In this document: piece after piece, positions 30,101-36,242 of the stretch | Numbering within the stretch: position 1 is the first letter of the stretch | Layout of the letters: each line of letters starts with the position of its first letter | NCBI RefSeq assembly: GCF_000524195.1 | Contig: NW_020170539.1 | Location: 50,663 to 86,904, forward strand | Direction of reading: 5' to 3' | DNA length: 36,242 bases | Source: Echinococcus granulosus | Lineage: Eukaryota; Platyhelminthes; Cestoda; Cyclophyllidea; Taeniidae | The notes under the pieces: generated by a model | The model's database searches: none | What the model saw: the letters and a program-made list of their open reading frames with translations, nothing else | Told to the model about the DNA's origin: nothing | Made by a program: the position numbers and the translations under genes

Positions 30101-33100
30101 AAGCGCCCTTTGCATCGGTGGGAGGCGGTGATGCTAAAATCCGCCCCAACGGAACAAGACGCACAAAACAGAAAAGGCTTTGTAGAAAAAAGGAGCGTCT
30201 GAAGTGGATTGATGAATTGTTGGTAGTTGAAAGAAGTCAAGACGGAATTGATAATTCCCCTTGGAGCTGCATTTTTTTTCCTATTTATAAGTAAATAATT
30301 CCAAGATTGGTGATTGACAACCGAAAAAGTGAGCGGTGTCTAAGATGCTGGACGTTTTTTTTTGACCCAGGGGTGTCAGTGATAAGGAAGGGAGGAAAAA
30401 ACGACTTCACTAGCTTTAACTACCCCACACAACAGGCGCGTTGAGTACTAAAAGGCTGCTTTTAGCTACTGCGCGGTTCTTACCCCTCGTTCAGTGCGTT
30501 TTCAGGGGTAAAATATGCCTCTGATTCAATAAAAAATTGAAAATTTTCTTCACTGCATATTAGAGGTAGATGCGGAAAAAGTTGGCCTAAAAAAACGTAC
30601 AAAGTGGAAGAAAATATGGAGAGAAAATTGTCTTCCTTTTTGTCTAGAACTGAGGGGAGAAAGGCCCTGGTCATTTGGGTACAGTTTTACACCATCCACT
30701 GGTACAAAGGTGCCTTAGGTCGCTGGAAAGAAAGAGGAAGTCACAACCCCATCCTATAAACTGGACGATGTGGGGGCACCGAAGCTGCCGGGCGTGGGGG
30801 GGGGATATGGCGGAGGGAGCTTTGAAAGCCCCCCTTCCTCCACCCCTGGGCAACCACCACAACTACAAGGAATAGGTAAATAAATCTTCTAGAGAAATGG
30901 AAACAGTTGAAGAGGCCTCTTGAATACGTTGGAGGATCTGCTTACGATGGTCAAATGCATGTCAGATGCTAGGTGTGAGGCTTTAGAGAGATGACCACTT
31001 ACCTTCTCTTGTTTTTGACGGGATCTACCTGCCTGGTAAGGCCAAAAAAGAGGATGGTTTAAAATTTTGTTATTTTATTAAGAAAAATAGCCTACTTCAG
31101 CTTTTCCCTACACATCTGGAAAAGCGACTTATTAATTCTGACAGGTGTTTGCATCAATTTTTGCAAAGATCCATCCACGCAATCCGGGAGTCAAACAGAC
31201 CCGAGGGGGAAGGAAGGCGATTAAATGTACCAAACCCAGGATAACTTTTCATAGACAATAAAATTTCTTCCACTTCACTCTTTATCATGATCCAGTTGGG
31301 GCAGTAAGCAAGACCTACATCTTCATCAGTCGCCTTCCAACATTTTTGGCTTATTTTAATTGGTAATATCAAATAAAAGATCTTTTTTCCTGGAAAAAAA
31401 TCTACTTTAAAGCGAATAATTAAATCAGGTTGTTTTAAATTTGGTATTTTCGTTGTTGTGGTGGTCCATTTTTACCCTTCCTTTGCATCCTCAAGTACTT
31501 CAACCACCTGGAAAATTCAATCCCTCCCCCAATTACGGGTAGGCCAAGCGTAAAGACACGACCATCCCGGAAATCGTTTTGTTTGAAGCAAGAAAAAAGA
31601 AACTGCCAATTCAAAAAAGGAAAGGCAAAAGAAGGGGAAAACTTTTTTAGGCATTTGGCTCAGCTGGTAGGAGGTGGAGATTGATGGATGTGGTTGTTTA
31701 AGCAGCTTATTCAAGTGGATGGGAGGCTTTGATGTAACGCCGACCTCTTAAAGGCAATTGTGCTGCTGCATTACTTGTGCTTAAAAAATTTTGGCGCTTT
31801 TTTAAAGTTAAGAGGAGAAAGGGGCTTTTTCCCGATCCACCTACTTGTATGCATAAATGGCAAGACCTTCACGGCCCTGTCCCTTGTTTTAGGGAAAACA
31901 CTCTTTGTGGGGTCTTTAATATAAAATGCGATTCTTATCTTTGATTTGTTTGACCAAACGAAAGCATTTTTTTTTCTCTCATGTAAATTTTGACAGGAAC
32001 CGGGAGGGTGGGGTAGGAGTAGGGGCGGGGACGGAAATTTACCCTCAAGCTCATCTAAAAGAGCATAAAAGACATCAGTTTGTGTAACTTTCTGTTCTTT
32101 TTGATGTGGGTTATAGGCATGCAAGTTTACTCACTTATTTTTGCTAAACTGGGAAAATTAAGGTAGAAAAATGAATAAAATAAACCACAATTTTGAGGCC
32201 TATTAGTGAAAATTAGCCCAGTATAGCTGAAATGCAAAAGTTCCCAACGTTGGATGCTATTAATGCGGCAAAAAAGCTATTTACAGCCCGAGTAAAATGC
32301 ATTTTTTTCTTTTTTCTGGTTGCGGCAAAAGAAGCACAAAGTAGTTTGCCACTTTGTAATGGCAGGAGCAAAGTGATGGCTATGATGTTGTCGGTGATTT
32401 CACCCACTTTATTCTTGAAAGTTTTTATTCAATTCTGACCAAAGATGGAAGAATGCTCTTTTGGTATTCAAACGTCACTTGCAAGACCTACCTTTTGGGT
32501 AAAGCCGGTAAACTTTCAATCAAATTGTTAATTAAAAGTGGTCAAATTGAGGCTATTTTGATAAGTATATGGCTAGCAGCTTAACGGAAAATGCGTCAAG
32601 ACTTATAATTTAAAGTAAGTTTTTCGAATGGGGTAAAAAGGTCGGAAAAAACCTAACTGCATATTTTCACAGAGGCTGTTACATCTACCTACTGTATAAA
32701 ACATTCTACTTATAAAGGCATAAGTAGAACTTCAATTAGCAGTTGCAAGAATACGCACTTGCAGGAGATTCACGATTGGTCGTATTCCGTTATCACTGAT
32801 GCCACAGCCACTGAGATTGAGTGCGATGACGTGGAGGGTCCTCTTCAGAGCAGAGCACAGTTCTACACAAAAAGAAATACCAGCTTTCTTCCAGTCGTTT
32901 TTCTTCAAAGATCATCAAAAAATCAACCTCGGGTGCTTAGTTCTTGACAGACCTTCTACAACGACAACAGGTAAGTTCATACGAATTTATCATTTACAGC
33001 CTTTAAAAACGTTCAAAAGCACTAAATTAGGTGTTGCGTCTTTCTATCTAGTAATTTATGGAAATAAACTAGTAAGACACAACGAAAAATTTACAATTAT

Positions 33101-34011
33101 CACGCAAGAATATATGAATTTGGGAACTGTAGAAACTAGGTTTAAAATGTCTTATAATCTGTAGTACATGAGGTGCTTCCTTAACTTGGAGAATGCATAC
33201 CGAATTTATGGCCCTGAGATTAAGTGTCAATATGTGGTAAGTGTTAGGATTGCTTCAAAATCCATAAACGCAAATTGTGTATTTGTCTGTAAAAGGCAGA
33301 AAAAATTGGTAATTTACCCGTGACGGCACCGTCTCCAATTTGGCTATTTTCAAACGACAGAAAGCGCAGGTTTCTTGCTTTTACAAGTCCCTACAGGAAA
33401 GAAAACTTTAGACAAATGATTTAATAATCACAAGGAATAAATCTCTAATATATTTAGAACAAGACAATTAAACAGCTTACTTGGCATAAGAGAACGATAT
33501 CATCGCAAGCTAAGGGTAAATTTTGAAGTTCCAACATTCGGAGTGATTGGTTAGCAGTAGCAGAGATTAAAAGCGATCGGCATATGTCTGTGAGAACCTC
33601 TGGTTGCGTAAGATTACTCGGCTTTTTCGGGAGCTTAACTGAATCTTTTCGCTTATCTAAGACGATGCAGCGCAAAAATACACAATATATAATGGGTATA
33701 CGCAATGGAGGCGTTTCCAAATAAACTTACTCGGCCTTTTGTAAAGCAGGCTTCGAAAAGCAATTGTTTGCGTTTTAGGAAAAACCTCAAGGGTACGAAG
33801 AACAGCATCTAGTTCTTTGCGCCTAAATCAGAATGATCCTGGCCGCGCAAATAAAGTACCTTATATTGTCTACATTAATATCAACAATGCGATCTTGGGC
33901 ATGTCTCATAACACGTTTTAATGGTCCAGCATCATTTTGATCGCACATAAATTTATAGGTTTTAAGAAAATCCGGCGACTTTTCAGAACGTGATCTTGGT
34001 GAGACAGCCAT
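12016..34011 (-). CDS. CEP78: CEP78 homologue, centrosomal leucine-rich-repeat protein (16 exons, about 911 aa)
   Basis: Join on the minus strand: 34011-33860, 33822-33731, 33656-33481, 33390-33318, 32862-32759, 22795-22468, 21761-21697, 21224-21036, 18155-17845, 16416-16080, 15035-14976, 14169-14036, 13949-13700, 13366-13192, 12755-12645, 12194-12016. All phases match. CEP78 is a centriolar protein; in vertebrates it acts in ciliogenesis, binds the VprBP/DCAF1-EDD ubiquitin ligase, and its loss causes retinal and hearing disease. The N-terminus (SPDFLKTYKFMC) matches SAADFFSHYEYLC of human CEP78. LRRs occupy about residues 110-310. The hallmark GFLPWRTAERAKR of human CEP78 appears as RGIPWRTAARARRN (about 480-493), followed by a coiled coil (about 600-670). 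The C-terminal part from about 674, with VKPPPPPPGMNMQ, is not alignable by eye. Human CEP78 has about 689 residues. Least certain is the junction between exons 11 and 12. Confidence 0.93.
12195..12644 (-). other. CEP78: CEP78 intron 15 (450 bp)
   Basis: Non-coding, with a pyrimidine-rich 3' end (tttttgtctgtcccactttcag). The minus-strand open frame continues into it up to 12321 but cannot be joined in phase from there. Confidence 0.65.
12645..12755 (-). CDS. CEP78: CEP78 exon 15
   Basis: 36 codons, acceptor tatctaccag, strong donor gtgagt. Encodes SDSSPRGQAQSLPKSKGCAL and RMARSAPSLVK. Only the frame demanded by its neighbours (phase 1 in and out) is open. Confidence 0.78.
12906..13073. repeat. 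Interrupted (CATC)n tetranucleotide repeat
   Basis: About 170 bases of imperfect catc/attc units, for example catccatccatccatcc near 13053-13072, inside CEP78 intron 14. Smaller patches occur near 14541-14655. Confidence 0.8.
13192..13366 (-). CDS. CEP78: CEP78 exon 14
   Basis: 58 codons from acceptor ctccttttag to the strong donor gtgagt. Encodes DRRGYGNLRPKPRVANSAGR and SSTTSLSEIFVAKPGRAINL. Phase 0 in, phase 1 out. A 166-codon plus-strand frame runs antisense over it and is rejected. Confidence 0.8.
13700..13949 (-). CDS. CEP78: CEP78 exon 13
   Basis: 83 codons. KSEEEQLLLIRSALRGMMTP then SFKVNQRRIFSSYGHYQKK, ending in a Ser/Thr/Lys-rich stretch. It does not align to human CEP78 by eye; it is included because splice sites and phase (2 in, 0 out) continue the gene exactly. 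Confidence 0.82.
14036..14169 (-). CDS. CEP78: CEP78 exon 12 (coiled coil)
   Basis: Encodes RKRLENMDLHGKRTDVLRDL then YARLNATLSEVEKVVKKLAD, a strongly helical segment. Acceptor tgttcactttag, donor gtagat; phase 0 in, phase 2 out. Confidence 0.85.
14170..14975 (-). other. CEP78: CEP78 intron 11 with possible cassette exons
   Basis: Two short coding-like segments on the minus strand are left out of the model. One, at about 14791-14830, reads AQELGELMQL. The other, at about 14388-14505, ends LADEAVKEQLNEET. The first can be joined in frame only with the weaker exon 11 donor; the second fits no combination of phases I tried. Confidence 0.4.
14976..15035 (-). CDS. CEP78: CEP78 exon 11 (coiled coil)
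   Basis: 60 bases encoding MLVSRLQLQLMEERQKSGIQ, which continues the heptads of exon 10. Acceptor ttccattcgtacag. The donor gtttcc is weak, and an alternative donor 11 bases earlier exists, so the 3' end is uncertain. Confidence 0.7.
15036..16079 (-). other. CEP78: CEP78 intron 10 (1,044 bp)
   Basis: Non-coding; no open frame of interest. A C-rich tract lies near 15918-15940. Confidence 0.6.
16080..16416 (-). CDS. CEP78: CEP78 exon 10 (Ser-rich linker, coiled-coil start)
   Basis: 112 codons. MSVTINKVLST may match the FPVTVTVES strand of human CEP78. A Ser/Thr-rich region (TSLLSSSPSSLRKASLPSNS) follows, and it ends ESRLRQQLKKHM, the start of the coiled coil. Phase 2 in, phase 0 out; donor gtaaga. 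The plus-strand frame 16129-16473 is its antisense shadow. Confidence 0.88.
16417..17844 (-). other. CEP78: CEP78 intron 9 (1,428 bp)
   Basis: Non-coding. Frames at 16603-16854 (both strands) and 17122-17373 carry no motif. A C-rich tract lies at about 17685-17715. Confidence 0.6.
17845..18155 (-). CDS. CEP78: CEP78 exon 9 (PWRTA.RARR signature)
   Basis: 103 codons. The Arg/Ser/Gln-rich first half (RPLLQARAQSLPRLNSATQA) is followed by ENAIVRGIPWRTAARARRN, the diagnostic counterpart of GFLPWRTAERAKR. Acceptor cgtttcag, donor gtgagt; phase 0 in, phase 2 out. Confidence 0.92.
18156..21035 (-). other. CEP78: CEP78 intron 8 (2,880 bp)
   Basis: No supported gene. Open frames at 19187-19399, 19417-19676 and 20269-20652 overlap on opposite strands and show no motif. 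A possible tRNA-derived repeat remnant lies at about 19944-20000. Confidence 0.6.
19944..20000 (+). repeat. Possible tRNA-derived SINE or pseudo-tRNA remnant
   Basis: tagcatgatcgg (19951-19962) resembles a tRNA A box and gaagttcaatcc (19984-19995) a B box. Their spacing is about ten bases short and the acceptor and T stems do not pair well. It is not a functional tRNA; it could be a degenerate polymerase III element or chance. Confidence 0.2.
21036..21224 (-). CDS. CEP78: CEP78 exon 8
   Basis: 63 codons. FKWLRALAKP sits where human CEP78 has YQWITSPS. The rest (RTSTANPTYQPKPVPAARTI) is a Pro-rich linker. Acceptor tttcttcag, donor gtgagt; phase 0 at both ends. Confidence 0.88.
21225..21696 (-). 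other. CEP78: CEP78 intron 7 (472 bp)
   Basis: Non-coding. It includes a near-palindrome cacgtgatgtcatcacatg at 21632-21650. Confidence 0.65.
21697..21761 (-). CDS. CEP78: CEP78 exon 7
   Basis: 65 bases encoding RNILRAVTERVLTNSHGKHL(E), matching MMKAVIKKVLQNGRSAKSE after the last LRR of human CEP78. It is too short to stand out as an open frame; homology and phase (1 in, 0 out) support it. Confidence 0.88.
21762..22467 (-). other. CEP78: CEP78 intron 6 (706 bp) with (TA)n
   Basis: Non-coding; it contains a TA microsatellite at about 21853-21873. A minus-strand open stretch near 22250-22320 lacks homology and is not needed for phase. Confidence 0.65.
21853..21873. repeat. (TA)n microsatellite
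   Basis: About ten uninterrupted TA units in CEP78 intron 6. Confidence 0.85.
22468..22795 (-). CDS. CEP78: CEP78 exon 6 (LRRs)
   Basis: 109 codons. WKDSLRYQTPNMDTMGGIRR, LTLNDNPHIGNNG and RWVKAIDLQNCGLAD align closely with human [20 protein letters not shown] and ALDLQQCGL. Before GIVDLRRNKKM there is a lineage-specific stretch (APVKGLKGTGEMA) of about a dozen residues. Acceptor ttctctttcag, donor gtgcgt; ends in phase 1. Confidence 0.95.
24908..24925 (+). other. G-quadruplex-type tract
   Basis: Reads GGGG-A-GGG-T-GGGGG-A-GGG, four G runs of three or more with one-base loops, the canonical pattern. A second tract, GGG-A-GGG-A followed by ten G, is at 23905-23922. Both are on the CEP78 template strand, so the intron RNA would be C-rich. 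Confidence 0.5.
25084..25107. repeat. Perfect 8-bp stem-loop
   Basis: aactggtg and caccagtt are perfectly complementary around an 8-base loop. No function is apparent. Confidence 0.45.
29129..29153. repeat. Tandem tgacatgtgac / tgtcatgtgac motif
   Basis: Two 11-base copies (29129-29139 and 29143-29153) differing at one base and separated by three bases. Each holds a CATGTG E-box core beside a TGAC/TGTC core. It lies about 90 bases upstream of the nested ATG; regulatory use is inferred. Confidence 0.45.
29171..29230 (+). other. Stem-loop just upstream of the nested open frame
   Basis: acaggcgcccct (29171-29182) and aggggtgcctgt (29219-29230) are complementary over 12 bases, with one G-U type pair and a loop of 36 bases. 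The loop contains a smaller hairpin (tggc/gcca). The stem ends 11 bases before the ATG at 29242. It is too short for a tRNA. Confidence 0.5.
29242..29967 (+). CDS. Single-pass membrane protein, antisense inside CEP78 intron 5 (unrecognised; may be a last exon)
   Basis: An open frame of 241 codons from ATG 29242 (in-frame TAA just upstream at 29230) to TAG at 29967. I do not recognise the family. Residues 98-123 form one strong membrane helix (FLAVIAIGSLFLLLTITTLA and onward) followed by basic residues RQHARNERRLR, so the C-terminus should be cytoplasmic. The juxtamembrane part has one N-glycosylation site (NIS, residue 64). The tail is glycine-rich, then Ser/Asp/Glu-rich (SDSFEDISDIS; a run of Glu near 185-189), and ends TSSIVHDV. 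There is no signal peptide, and residues 1-57 look less protein-like. A good acceptor (ttttgtgctttag) ends at 29413, so the real coding may be only 29414-29967 as the last exon of a receptor-like gene. I found no upstream exon. Confidence 0.6.
   Translation: MNCIEGDVTGAGAQIQPVELNCLLKEGKNGFSPDNQLMNSPPESKCLNFCNEIFCALDDSTNQNISLLRGKIIYQHEGRPVLPPESADEVSHSNEGPFLAVIAIGSLFLLLTITTLAVSLAFLRQHARNERRLRCSGNARGGGVGGNGETNEVDVFINPRSEWRCSLESDSFEDISDISMEVEVEEEEEGQEAQEEGGAGREVGEPTFAWVYANPRLCPRHSRAAVIQGSRLKTSSIVHDV
29968..32758 (-). other. CEP78: CEP78 intron 5, 5' part (non-coding)
   Basis: About 2.8 kb between CEP78 exon 5 and the 3' end of the antisense membrane-protein frame. Open frames (for example minus 31771-32124) are short and show no motif. 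There is a G run near 30796-30804 and several poly-T tracts. Confidence 0.6.
29992..29997 (+). promoter_or_regulatory. Poly(A) signal ATTAAA of the nested membrane-protein gene
   Basis: ATTAAA, the commonest AATAAA variant, lies 25 bases after the TAG at 29965-29967 on the same strand. It supports a real plus-strand transcript end inside the CEP78 intron. Confidence 0.45.
32759..32862 (-). CDS. CEP78: CEP78 exon 5 (LRR)
   Basis: Encodes LCSALKRTLHVIALNLSGCG and ISDNGIRPIVNLLQ, aligning with the human TLKTVNFTGCNL repeat. Phase 1 in, phase 0 out; donor gtgcgt opens the 10-kb intron. Confidence 0.93.
32863..33317 (-). other. CEP78: CEP78 intron 4 (455 bp)
   Basis: Non-coding. Open plus-strand frames at 32799-33164 run over it and over exon 5 in antisense and are shadows. 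Confidence 0.7.
33318..33390 (-). CDS. CEP78: CEP78 exon 4 (LRR)
   Basis: 73 bases encoding GLVKARNLRFLSFENSQIGD then GAVT; compare [20 protein letters not shown] in human CEP78. Acceptor cttcctgtag; ends in phase 1. Confidence 0.93.
33481..33656 (-). CDS. CEP78: CEP78 exon 3 (first LRR)
   Basis: Encodes TDICRSLLISATANQSLRML then ELQNLPLACDDIVLLCQ, the first clear leucine-rich repeat. Phase 1 in, phase 0 out. Confidence 0.92.
33731..33822 (-). CDS. CEP78: CEP78 exon 2
   Basis: Encodes RKELDAVLRTLEVFPKTQTI and AFRSLLYKRP, matching the segment before the LRRs. Phase 2 in, phase 1 out; strong donor gtaagt. Confidence 0.88.
33823..33859 (-). other. CEP78: CEP78 intron 1, 37 bp
   Basis: GT-AG intron of 37 bases; homology to CEP78 continues across it. 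The following introns are 74, 90 and 455 bp, then 9,963 bp. Confidence 0.85.
33860..34011 (-). CDS. CEP78: CEP78 exon 1 (start codon)
   Basis: ATG at 34011. Encodes KSPDFLKTYKFMCDQNDAGP and RIVDINVDNI, aligning with the human N-terminus. Donor gtactt; ends in phase 2. Confidence 0.9.
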
Positions 34012-36100
34012 AGCGATATGGCTAATTTTATGTGTATGTTGATTATTTCAAATATTCGGCTTGTTTAACCCTGTTGCAGTAAATTAATATGGTCCGCTTA
34101 AACGAGTAACGTAATATATTAAATTAAAAAAATAAATGCCATACGGAGATAAAAATTTTGATTACTACTTAATATTTCTTGCTTAGAACCCTTGTGCTTG
34201 TGTCTCATAGTGCAACAATCAGTATTATGAGTGGGTTAGCCATGTTTATATGTAATTAAATCTAAATGGCTGCGCATTGTATCAAAAAATTTGCCCTTTT
34301 TAAGTTGTTACAGCAAGCAAGAAAGTTGAATTTGATGTTAATCTTCTCCACTCTTTACGATGGCTTATCATATTACATTACTAGACCACGGTTTTCATGT
34401 TTGACTAAATGGTCACCACTTTATGGCAGTAATTCACTGCCTGAACTTTAAATGGCTGTATTCTGATAGCATTTTTGTTTGTGTTTTTAACGCAATTTCG
34501 TATTTGGTGAAATACGCCTCAGTTAGTTGGTAATATTTTAGTCAATTTTTAGTTCTCAGGTTCGGCTTCGCCTATGATATGTGCTTTTGCCTGATAGTGT
34601 GACACTATTGGCATTTTTAGGCTAATTTTATCATAAATGAGTATAAGTTTGGATTTTGGCTCATGCATACGGGATCCAAACCTCATAAAAGAAGACGATC
34701 CGCTATAAATGTCTTAACTTCCGAAGTCTCACTACAGTCGACTTTAAAAGGCATTCACTTTTGACATATGTCTCATTTTGAGTTCTATTAATTAACCACT
34801 GCTAACATGTTTCTAGCTAGTTGCCTTTTAAACTGACATGGCCTGCTCTCGTATTTGGGTAGGACTTGGCGATGTACCAACTAACTAATTATATTGATAC
34901 GATTATCCATTGCGTATCCAACACTTTTCCTGTCTTTTTTGGTTTTTTGTTTATTCGTAAAAATTTTAGCAGGTATTTTTTCCAAGACCTTCTTTTTTGC
35001 CCGAATAACTTTACGCTCAAAATGCACTCTTCCAGTTCTTCCGGACTGTGTGGAAACCACCTTATTTCTTGTTAATTTTTAGCTCTAACTTTTGGTAATT
35101 TCATGCGCCCATTTGCATAAGGGTAAGTGTAAATGAAGGCTTAGTTAGAGATAATGAAGGATCAGTACGGTTTCATACTGCAGCCGTGTTGCACACCGAG
35201 ATGACAGAGTAACACTGTGACCGATGCTTCATGGAAGACGCAATGGAACGTAAAAATCAAAAAGGAATGACGTCGTAAATAAGTGTAGAAAGTGGATACA
35301 ACTTCTAGGACTACGCAAATTGAGTGCCCTCACCCCAGGGTATTAGCCGAGTGGTGGGAGACTTGATACATACTTTATAGTTAAATGCTAGACTAATGCT
35401 TACCTAATCGCCCACAGCTCTGCCGCCGTGGTCACTCAAAAAGGCTCTGTGGCAAGTGACCATCCCTGCAAATAAAGGAAATTAATTTTGAGCCATGGTC
35501 CTTACTGTCGTTTGGAGTGCAGAATCATTCCATTTTATACATCTAGTGCATTCCACATTCCACTCGCTAAGTTGGTTAAAATTGCACACCATAAAAACAA
35601 CTTCAAGAAGATAGGAGGGGCAGAAACGTGGTCCACATCAAAGGCCTAAATCAGTAAGGGTGGGTTACGTACATTCCTCCCTTTATTTAAGGACCATGAC
35701 TGCGGACCATTCAGCAAAACGCCTTGGGGATAGTGGGCGACTGATCAAAGAGACGCCGTGAAAACCGCGGTTAAGTATGCCTAACACACTCTGTATTTTG
35801 GCAACTTGAAATGACCTTCGTAACTGCAATTATAGCACTTTTTAATTAACTCGAGAAGCTCCAGTCACATTAAATCAGTTTTGAATGTCTAGAATTTGTT
35901 AATCTTTTTGCTTTCGTGCATTGACAAAAGGAAAGAGTATACATGGATGCAGGAAAGAAAGCCCGACTGCTGGATGTAAGAAGTTGCATGCCCTGGTACT
36001 TTGATAGTTTACTCAATTTCCTTTGCTAGAAATGACTTTAATGAGAGGAAGTAATTTTGGCTGAATTAATATGGATTTGCCATTGAGTTAATTCCACCAA
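34012..36100. other. Region upstream of CEP78, no supported gene
   Basis: Very AT-rich near the CEP78 start. An acceptor-like AG (aaaattag) ends ten bases before the CEP78 ATG. Open frames at 34266-34451 and 34866-35082 are compositionally random. ttagccgagtggt near 35344 resembles a tRNA A box, but no B box follows. Confidence 0.5.
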
Positions 36101-36112
36101 TTCATACAGACC

Positions 36113-36242
36113 GTGCTTCCCTTCTTCCATTATCGGCCATAAAGCCAATCACAAGACCAGAGGAGTTGTCACAATTTTACGTGGATTTGTTAGCCCTTCA
36201 GTTGGGAGTCTTAGCACACAAAATACGTCTTCCCACTATCAT
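36113..36242 (+). CDS. Possible exon running off the right edge
   Basis: After an acceptor-like sequence (ccaattcatacag, ending at 36112) the plus strand is open in one frame to the window end. It reads DRASLLPLSAIKPITRPEEL and QFYVDLLALQLGVLAHKIRL, with a protein-like alternation of charged and hydrophobic residues. I do not recognise it. The open stretch from the last stop is under 60 codons, so chance is not excluded. Confidence 0.3.

Overview
The window is eukaryotic nuclear DNA carrying intron-rich genes. Most likely it comes from a flatworm, probably a tapeworm. Three things point there. Several introns are extremely short (33, 37, 74 and 90 bp), they sit near the 5' ends of the genes, and introns generally lengthen downstream. 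The conserved proteins are strongly diverged and carry large insertions. The genes are flanked by moderately AT-rich DNA with simple repeats. The phylum is an inference from gene structure; no species can be named. No bacterial operon, CRISPR array or phage feature is present.

Two genes dominate, both on the minus strand and arranged head to tail. CEP78 (centriolar leucine-rich-repeat protein) runs from its ATG at 34011 to its stop at 12016. It was rebuilt here as 16 exons (about 911 codons); every junction is GT-AG and every phase matches. FEM1 (substrate receptor of a CUL2 ubiquitin ligase) follows 1.4 kb downstream, from 10627 to 2621. It was rebuilt as 13 exons (1,075 codons), again with all phases matching. 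Its ankyrin repeats, degron-pocket acidic residues and C-terminal VHL box are recognisable, but three long lineage-specific insertions make it far longer than animal FEM1 proteins.

Region by region: 1-1018 holds the 3' end of a plus-strand gene for a small membrane protein with a PPxY tail, with an AATAAA at 1177. 1019-2620 is mostly unassigned, with one possible minus-strand exon at 1487-1719. 2621-10627 is FEM1. 10628-12015 is intergenic and holds the CEP78 poly(A) signal. 12016-34011 is CEP78. Its 9,963-bp intron 5 hosts, on the opposite strand, an open frame for an unrecognised single-pass membrane protein with an acidic tail (29242-29967, with ATTAAA just after the stop). 34012-36100 is non-coding as far as can be seen, and a possible plus-strand exon enters at the right edge.

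Nothing here amounts to a demonstrably new biological system. The most interesting points are the expanded FEM1 that keeps its degron pocket, the nested antisense membrane-protein gene and the sequences just upstream of it, and 3' splice-like AG sites only a few bases before both start codons, which suggest trans-splicing. CEP78 and FEM1 both touch ubiquitin-ligase biology in other animals, but their adjacency is not evidence of shared function.
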